This document shows positions 32,067 to 36,461 of a DNA stretch of 36,461 bases, piece after piece (within the stretch, counting starts at the first letter, position 1; each line of letters begins with the position of its first letter). Origin of the DNA: Actinomycetes bacterium (GTDB lineage: Bacteria > Actinomycetota > Actinomycetes > Actinomycetales > Cellulomonadaceae); the NCBI GenBank assembly GCA_021778635.1, contig JAJYCD010000030.1:1-36461 (forward strand). The letters are read 5' to 3'. The notes under the pieces were generated by a model. That model made no database searches. It was not told where the DNA came from and was given only the letters and a program-made list of their open reading frames with translations. The translations under genes and the position numbers were made by a program.

Positions 32067-34997
32067 TCAGAGCACCTTCGCGAGGTCGGGGGTGGCGGCG
32101 AGCTCGACCGTGACGGTCGGTGGGTCGGGTAGCAGTCCGGGCAGCAGCTCGACCCTCTGCGCGCTGACGACGAGGGTGAGGGGACGACCGTCGGCCGCAG
32201 CGGCGGCGCGCGCCCGCACCAGCTCGTCGTGGACCGATCTGCGGAGCACCGGGTCGCCGACCGCGTCGAGGTCGTCGATCACGACGATCGGCGTCCGGGG
32301 CTCGAACGCGGCGCGCAGCTCGCCGACCGGGTCGGACGTCCGGGCGAGCCGCGCGATCGCGACGCGTCGGCGGATGTCGCGTGCCCGCACCGGCGCGACC
32401 AGGCCGTCCACCTTGAGCGTCCCGGCGTCGGCGTGCGCCCGTCCGGCGATGGTGAGGAGCACCGCGGTGCGTCCGCTGCGGTGCGGTCCGGCGACGACCA
32501 GCACTCCCCCGGACGGCACCCGCACCGAGACGTCCCGGAAGAGCGCGGTGCCGTCGGGCCGGTCCAGTCGCAGCCCGGCGGCTGAGATCGCGTCGTCGGC
32601 ACCGGGCTCCGGCCACTCGGCGAGGGCCAGCTCGCTGGACAGTCCCTCGCCCTCGATGTCGAACGACGGCAGGACCCGGTCGAGCCACCGCGGCATGTGC
32701 CACGCGCGGTCGCCCAGCAGCTGCAGCACCGCGGGGACCAGCGTCATCCGCACGACGAACGCGTCGACGAACACCCCCGACGCGAGGCCGAGCGCGATCG
32801 GCTTGATGTTGACGTCGCCCTCGGGGACGAACGCCGCGAAGACCGAGAACATGATGGTCGCGGCGGCGGTGACGACGACGGCCGAGGCGGTGAACCCGCT
32901 GCGGATCGCGGCGCGCGCGTCGCCGCCGTGCACGTAGTCCTCGCGCATCCGGGACACCAGGAACACCTCGTAGTCCATCGCGAGGCCGAACAGCACGCCC
33001 ATCAGCACGATCGGCATGAAGCTGATGACCGGCATCGTGTGGTCCAGCCCGAGCGCACTCGCGCCCCAGCCCTTCTCGAAGACCATCGAGACGACCCCGA
33101 ACGACGCCGCGACCGACAGCAGGTAGCCGAGGGTCGCCTTGAGCGGCACCCACAGCGACCGGAACACCATCGTGAGCAGCACGAACGACAGCCCGACCAC
33201 GAGGATCCCGAACGGCAGCAGCGCCTTGCCGAGCCGGTCGGAGATGTCGATCTGCACCGCGGTCACGCCGGTGACGGCCAGGTCCACGCCGTACTTCTGC
33301 TGGAAGTGGCCGTGCAGGCTGCGGATCTCGGCGACGAGGTCCTTGGTCGCCTGCGAGTCGGGGCCGCCCGTCGGCACGACCTGGACGATCCCGGTGGTCG
33401 CGTCGGCGTTCGGGGTGGCGACCGGCACGGAGGCGACCCCCGGGAGGGCCTCGATCTCCTTCTTGAGGTCGGCCATCAGCGTGAGCGGGTCCGTGGAGCC
33501 GACGATCGTGCCGGTGACGATCAGCGGGCCGTTGTAGCCGGGTCCGAAGTGCTGCGCCAGGAGGTCGTAGGTGACCCGGGGGCGCGAGCCGGCGGCCTGC
33601 GTCCCGGCGTCGGGCAGCGCGAGCCGCAGGTTCAGCGCGGGCAGCGCGACGGCGCCCAGGCCGATCACGACGAGCAGGATCGTCACCACGGGCCAGCGGG
33701 TGACGGCCCGCACCCACCCGAGGAAGAACCGGTTCTGGTGCACGCGGTCGCCGGCGAGGTGCGAGCTCGGCGCGGGGGCTGCGGCGTGCGCGGGGGCCGG
33801 CGTGGTGCCCGTCGCGGATGCGGCGCTGGTCGCCGACGCGTGCGCCGGTGCGGACGGGTGGCTCCCGACGGGAACGCCCGCCGTCGCAGCCGAGGCTCGC
33901 TCGTCGTGCGCCGACCCGCCGTCACCAGCGCCGGACCTCCGCGCACGACGCGCGGCGCGCCGGTCACGCCGGTAGCCGGGACGGATCCGGTCCCCCGCGA
34001 AGCCGAGCAGCGCCGGGGTCAGCGTCAGCGCGATCAGCACCGCCAGACCCACTGCGACGGCCGCCGCGACACCCATGACCGAGAGGAACGGGATCCCGGC
34101 GACGGACAGCCCCACCAGGGCGATCATCACCGTCAGCCCGGCGAAGACGACCGCGGAGCCGGCGGTGGCCAGCGCCCGGGCCGCAGACTCGCGCGGCTCC
34201 AGCCCGGACCGGAGCTGTGCCTGGTGCCGGGAGACGATGAACAGCGAGTAGTCGATGCCGACGGCGAGGCCGAGCATGAGGGCGAGCATCGGCGTGGTCG
34301 ACGAGATCGTCGCGAACCGCGTCGCCAACGAGATGCCCGCGGTGGAGATCGCGACGCCGAGCAGCGCCGTCACCAGGGGCATCCCGGCGGCGATGAACGA
34401 TCCGAACGTCACGATCAGCACCACGAGGGCGACGAGCACCCCAAGGCCCTCGGTCGAGCTCACCGTCGGAAGGGTGATCGAGAAGAGGTCACCGCCGAAG
34501 ATCGCCGTCGAGCCGGCCGGCAGTGCCGCGCGGAGCGTCGCCTCGGCGTCCAGGAGGGCGGACCGGGTGGCGTCCGTGATGGCGCCGGTCGCGCCCTGCA
34601 TCTGGACGGTGACGACGGCGGCCGACCCGTCGGTCGACACTCCCCCGGTCACCTGGCTGCCGAACGGGTCGGTCACCGCGGCGACCTGGCTCGTGGTCTT
34701 GAGCTGGGCGATCGCGCTCTCGACAGGTCCCTCGATGGCCGCGTCGCGCACCGTCGTGCCCGTCGGCGCGACGACGACGAGCCGCGCCGACGTGCCGCTG
34801 ACCTGCGGGAACGTGTGGTTGAGGCTGTCGAGCGCGGTGCCGGACTCGGTGCCCGGGATCGAGAAGGTGTTGTTCGTGCCGGTGCTGAACAGACCGGCGC
34901 CGATCCCGACGGCGGCGACGATCGCCACCCAGGTCAGCAGCACGCGCAGCCGCGCGCCGAAAGCCCAGTGGCCGAGGCGGTAGAGCATCGAGGACAC
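32067..34997 (-). CDS. MMPL/RND transporter with C-terminal degenerate ABC-ATPase-like domain
   Basis: 976 residues. The MMPL part has two halves, each with a helix, a large outer loop and a bundle of five or six helices. Sequences such as MLALMLGLAVGIDYSLFIVSR and VLMGVLFGLAMDYEVFLVSRMRED carry the membrane Asp-Tyr pair used for proton relay in MmpL proteins. An Ala/Ser/Pro-rich loop separates the halves. The last 190 or so residues resemble an ABC ATPase: GGVLVVAGPHRSGRTAVLL (Walker A with Arg instead of Lys) and TPIVVIDDLDAV (Walker B-like), but no LSGGQ signature. GTG at 34997 has GGGAG 5 bases upstream. It is divergent from tetR across a repeat-rich promoter and is followed by YhgE/Pip. 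The substrate is unknown. Confidence 0.9.
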   Translation of the reverse strand: MSSMLYRLGHWAFGARLRVLLTWVAIVAAVGIGAGLFSTGTNNTFSIPGTESGTALDSLNHTFPQVSGTSARLVVVAPTGTTVRDAAIEGPVESAIAQLKTTSQVAAVTDPFGSQVTGGVSTDGSAAVVTVQMQGATGAITDATRSALLDAEATLRAALPAGSTAIFGGDLFSITLPTVSSTEGLGVLVALVVLIVTFGSFIAAGMPLVTALLGVAISTAGISLATRFATISSTTPMLALMLGLAVGIDYSLFIVSRHQAQLRSGLEPRESAARALATAGSAVVFAGLTVMIALVGLSVAGIPFLSVMGVAAAVAVGLAVLIALTLTPALLGFAGDRIRPGYRRDRRAARRARRSGAGDGGSAHDERASAATAGVPVGSHPSAPAHASATSAASATGTTPAPAHAAAPAPSSHLAGDRVHQNRFFLGWVRAVTRWPVVTILLVVIGLGAVALPALNLRLALPDAGTQAAGSRPRVTYDLLAQHFGPGYNGPLIVTGTIVGSTDPLTLMADLKKEIEALPGVASVPVATPNADATTGIVQVVPTGGPDSQATKDLVAEIRSLHGHFQQKYGVDLAVTGVTAVQIDISDRLGKALLPFGILVVGLSFVLLTMVFRSLWVPLKATLGYLLSVAASFGVVSMVFEKGWGASALGLDHTMPVISFMPIVLMGVLFGLAMDYEVFLVSRMREDYVHGGDARAAIRSGFTASAVVVTAAATIMFSVFAAFVPEGDVNIKPIALGLASGVFVDAFVVRMTLVPAVLQLLGDRAWHMPRWLDRVLPSFDIEGEGLSSELALAEWPEPGADDAISAAGLRLDRPDGTALFRDVSVRVPSGGVLVVAGPHRSGRTAVLLTIAGRAHADAGTLKVDGLVAPVRARDIRRRVAIARLARTSDPVGELRAAFEPRTPIVVIDDLDAVGDPVLRRSVHDELVRARAAAAADGRPLTLVVSAQRVELLPGLLPDPPTVTVELAATPDLAKVL

Positions 34998-35028
34998 AAC
35001 GGCTCCCAGGGAGGAATGATCGGGGATT

Positions 35029-35083
35029 GGATACACCGACGTATCCGATACACGAACGTATCCGATAGTATGGCGATACGCCA
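35029..35083. promoter_or_regulatory. Operator/promoter region between the MMPL operon and tetR
   Basis: GGATAC-accgac-GTATCC (35029-35046) is a perfect dyad. CGTATCCGATA occurs twice as a direct repeat (35040-35050 and 35057-35067), 17 bp apart. TGGCG-ata-CGCCA (35071-35083) is a further dyad. A TAGTAT -10 for tetR overlaps (35066-35071). This is a typical TetR autoregulatory site that would control both directions. Confidence 0.6.
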
Positions 35084-35097
35084 ACCCGCACGAGGAG

Positions 35098-35754
35098 GTG
35101 GCTCCCATCTCGACCGAGACCGACGCCCTGCTGACACCACGCCGCCAGCGCACCCGCGAGCGGTTGATCGACGCTGCGTACGCCGTGTTCGCCGAGGAGG
35201 GTGTGCACGCCAGCACGGTCGAGCAGGTCTGCGAGCGGGCCGGGTTCACCCGCGGGGCGTTCTACTCCAACTTCACGACCAAGGAAGAGCTGTTCGCGGC
35301 CCTGATGGAGCGCCAGCAGGACATCCTGCTCGCCGCCCTCGCCGAGAAGGTCGACGCGCTCGGACCGCACCTCGAGAAGGTGACGAAGCCCCTCGACGAG
35401 GACGGCCTCGGCGAGCTGCTGCTCGACTTCTTCATCGGCCCGATGGACGACCGCACGTGGTGCCTGATCGACCACGAGTTCCGGCTGATGTCGCTGCGGG
35501 ACCCGCAGGTCGCCGTCGTGTTCCAGGCCCACCAGGAGCAGTTCGAGACGTCCCTGATCGCGATCGTGCAACGCGCGCTGGACAGTGCGGGTCGCGCGTT
35601 CGTCATCCCCACCGGGGTGGCCGTCCGCGTGCTCGGCGGTCTGTACCAGGACATGCTGCAGCGCGGGATCCGGGCCGGCCGGTCCGTGCACGACGAGAAG
35701 GACGCGCGCACGACGATGGCGCGACTCGTCCTCGCGATCTCCCGACCGGTGTAG
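35098..35754 (+). CDS. TetR/AcrR family regulator of the MMPL operon
   Basis: 218 residues. The HTH spans about 18-62: TRERLIDAAYAVFAEEGVHASTVEQVCERAGFTRGAFYSNFTTKEELF, followed by a helical C-terminal ligand-binding domain. It most likely represses the divergent MMPL-YhgE operon and itself through the repeats in the 100-bp gap. GTG at 35098 has GAGGAG directly upstream, closer than usual; no better in-frame start exists before the HTH. The regulated target is inferred from gene order. The inducer is unknown and may be the exported compound. Confidence 0.9.
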   Translation: MAPISTETDALLTPRRQRTRERLIDAAYAVFAEEGVHASTVEQVCERAGFTRGAFYSNFTTKEELFAALMERQQDILLAALAEKVDALGPHLEKVTKPLDEDGLGELLLDFFIGPMDDRTWCLIDHEFRLMSLRDPQVAVVFQAHQEQFETSLIAIVQRALDSAGRAFVIPTGVAVRVLGGLYQDMLQRGIRAGRSVHDEKDARTTMARLVLAISRPV

Positions 35755-35776
35755 CGACCGGACGCCGCGTCGCGGG

Positions 35777-36062
35777 TCAGGCCCGCGCGGCGTCGATGAT
35801 CAGCGGCAGACCGGCGACGTCGACGATCTCGACGATCCGCTGATCGGACGGCTCGTCGGCGAGCAGCAGCTCGTGCCGCAGCAGGACGACAGGTACGGAG
35901 CAGACCAGGAGCGGGACGGGCGCAGTCCCGATCTCTCCGCGGGCGCTGGCGCGCTGCACCACCGAGCGGGAGATCTCGGCGGCGAACACGTCCGTGAGCT
36001 CGAGGGCGACCCGGCGGAGCTCCTCGTCGGCGTCCGCGATGATGCCGCGGATCGTCTGCGCC
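35777..36062 (-). pseudogene. TetR regulator remnant, HTH missing
   Basis: About 95 residues match the C-terminal part of a TetR/AcrR protein: TIRGIIADADEELRRVALELTDVFAAEISRSVVQRASARGEI, then a helical tail to a stop at 35777-35779. The DNA-binding N-terminus is absent. The frame continues to an ATG at 36241, but that extension is antisense to a permease remnant and has no TetR character. As with the remnant at 24149, it sits back-to-back with a headless target gene. It is probably a deletion scar. Confidence 0.7.
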
Positions 36063-36377
36063 CCGACCGAACTGGGGTTCGCCGTCCTCGCGCTCATCCT
36101 GCTGGGCAGCCCCCTGTCCGGGCTGACCAGTGCACCGGAGCTGCTCCCGACCCCGTGGGGGACGATCGGACAGCTCCTCCCTCCGGGCGCGACCGGGACC
36201 CTGCTGCGCAACGTCGCCCTCTTCGACGGTGCCGCGATCACGCGTCCGCTGCTCGTGCTGTCGGGATGGCTGATCGGTGGCCTCGCCCTGTTCGTCGCCG
36301 GGACGTGGCGCGTCGACCGACGGCGGCGCGCGCTCGTCAGGAGCGGAGGCTCCGGAGACCTGCGCGGATCTCGCTGA
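36063..36377 (+). pseudogene. ABC permease (ABC-2 type) remnant, 5' end missing
   Basis: About 100 residues resemble the C-terminus of an ABC-type or YhgE-like export permease: GFAVLALILLGSPLSGLTSAPELLPTPWGTIGQLLPPGATGTLLRNVALFDGAA, then a last helix LLVLSGWLIGGLALFVAGTW. The earlier helices and start are missing, and upstream sequence is antisense to the tetR remnant. The tail overlaps the convergent hydrolase gene by 41 bases, which may mean that the original stop is lost. Probably non-functional. Confidence 0.65.
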
Positions 36378-36461
36378 CCATGATCTCGGGCTGCTCGAAC
36401 GCTGCGAAGTGACCGCCCTTGGCGGCCTCGCCGTAGTGGACCAGGTGGGGGTACGCGTCCT
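36337..36461 (-). CDS. Epoxide hydrolase-like alpha/beta hydrolase, partial
   Basis: Only the last 41 residues are in the window: DAYPHLVHYGEAAKGGHFAAFEQPEIMVSEIRAGLRSLRS. The GGHFAAFEQPE segment with the catalytic His is characteristic of the epoxide hydrolase branch of alpha/beta hydrolases. Its nucleophile and acid residues lie beyond the window edge. It overlaps the permease remnant on the opposite strand. Confidence 0.75.
   Translation of the reverse strand, partial: DAYPHLVHYGEAAKGGHFAAFEQPEIMVSEIRAGLRSLRS

Noticed and set aside
33717-33717. Extension of the YhgE/Pip gene upstream to 33717, which would give a 1,278-residue protein
   Set aside because: The upstream part is the MMPL gene read in another frame. 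The GTG at 32061 starts directly at the family N-terminus, 5 bases after the MMPL stop.
29830-35843. Two plus-strand open frames of more than 1,000 codons each over the YhgE and MMPL genes
   Set aside because: They are antisense frames of clear membrane-protein genes, with composition typical of shadows and no recognisable motif.
35777-36241. The headless TetR as an intact 154-residue protein
   Set aside because: Its first 60 or so residues are the complement of a permease remnant and contain no HTH, so a deletion scar explains it better.

Overview
The window is about 36.5 kb of very GC-rich DNA with strong G/C third-position bias, frequent GTG starts, several apparently leaderless genes and a gene content typical of Actinomycetota. 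An FBP zinc-finger protein, DUF2510, RDD and YhgE/Pip proteins, MmyB-type regulators and a putative FliA-type promoter suggest a Cellulomonas-like member of the Micrococcales. That placement is inference. No tRNA, rRNA, CRISPR array, phage gene or complete insertion sequence was seen.

Layout. 1-3017 (minus): the end of an ABC exporter (permease cut by the window edge, plus ATPase) and an MFS transporter. 3355-9457: a small membrane protein, then a minus-strand pair of a cellulose-synthase-like GT2 and a membrane-anchored GH18 chitinase-like protein, an SRPBCC protein and a DUF2510 protein with a pilin-like helix. 9464-13498: malQ with a LacI-type operator, and a PQQ-like beta-propeller protein with an Ala/Ser repeat. 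13569-17049: a serine hydrolase, an HTH-nucleotidyltransferase coupled to a possible miniature HEPN partner, an alpha/beta hydrolase and a GyrI-like protein. 17189-22654: an ABC exporter pair, the FBP-domain protein, a possible 26-residue peptide gene, a methyltransferase, and a TetR gene divergent from a cytoplasmic GH13 enzyme.

22699-29807 is the most unusual part. Two paralogous, same-orientation cassettes each encode an ECF sigma factor overlapped by a single-pass membrane protein with a Pro/Ser/Thr stalk and a fibronectin-III-like ectodomain. Both have the same upstream promoter-like element with the same spacing to the start codon. Between them lie a deletion scar (headless tetR back-to-back with a headless epimerase), two membrane or hypothetical genes, and a divergent SDR/MmyB-regulator pair.

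29881-36461: a TetR regulator faces an operon of an MMPL transporter, whose C-terminus carries a degenerate ABC-ATPase-like domain, and a YhgE/Pip protein. A second back-to-back scar follows (headless tetR plus headless ABC permease), then the C-terminus of an epoxide-hydrolase-like protein. The best candidates for something little described are the duplicated sigma/FnIII modules, the MMPL-pseudoABC-YhgE unit, and the recurring pattern of decapitated divergent regulator/target pairs.
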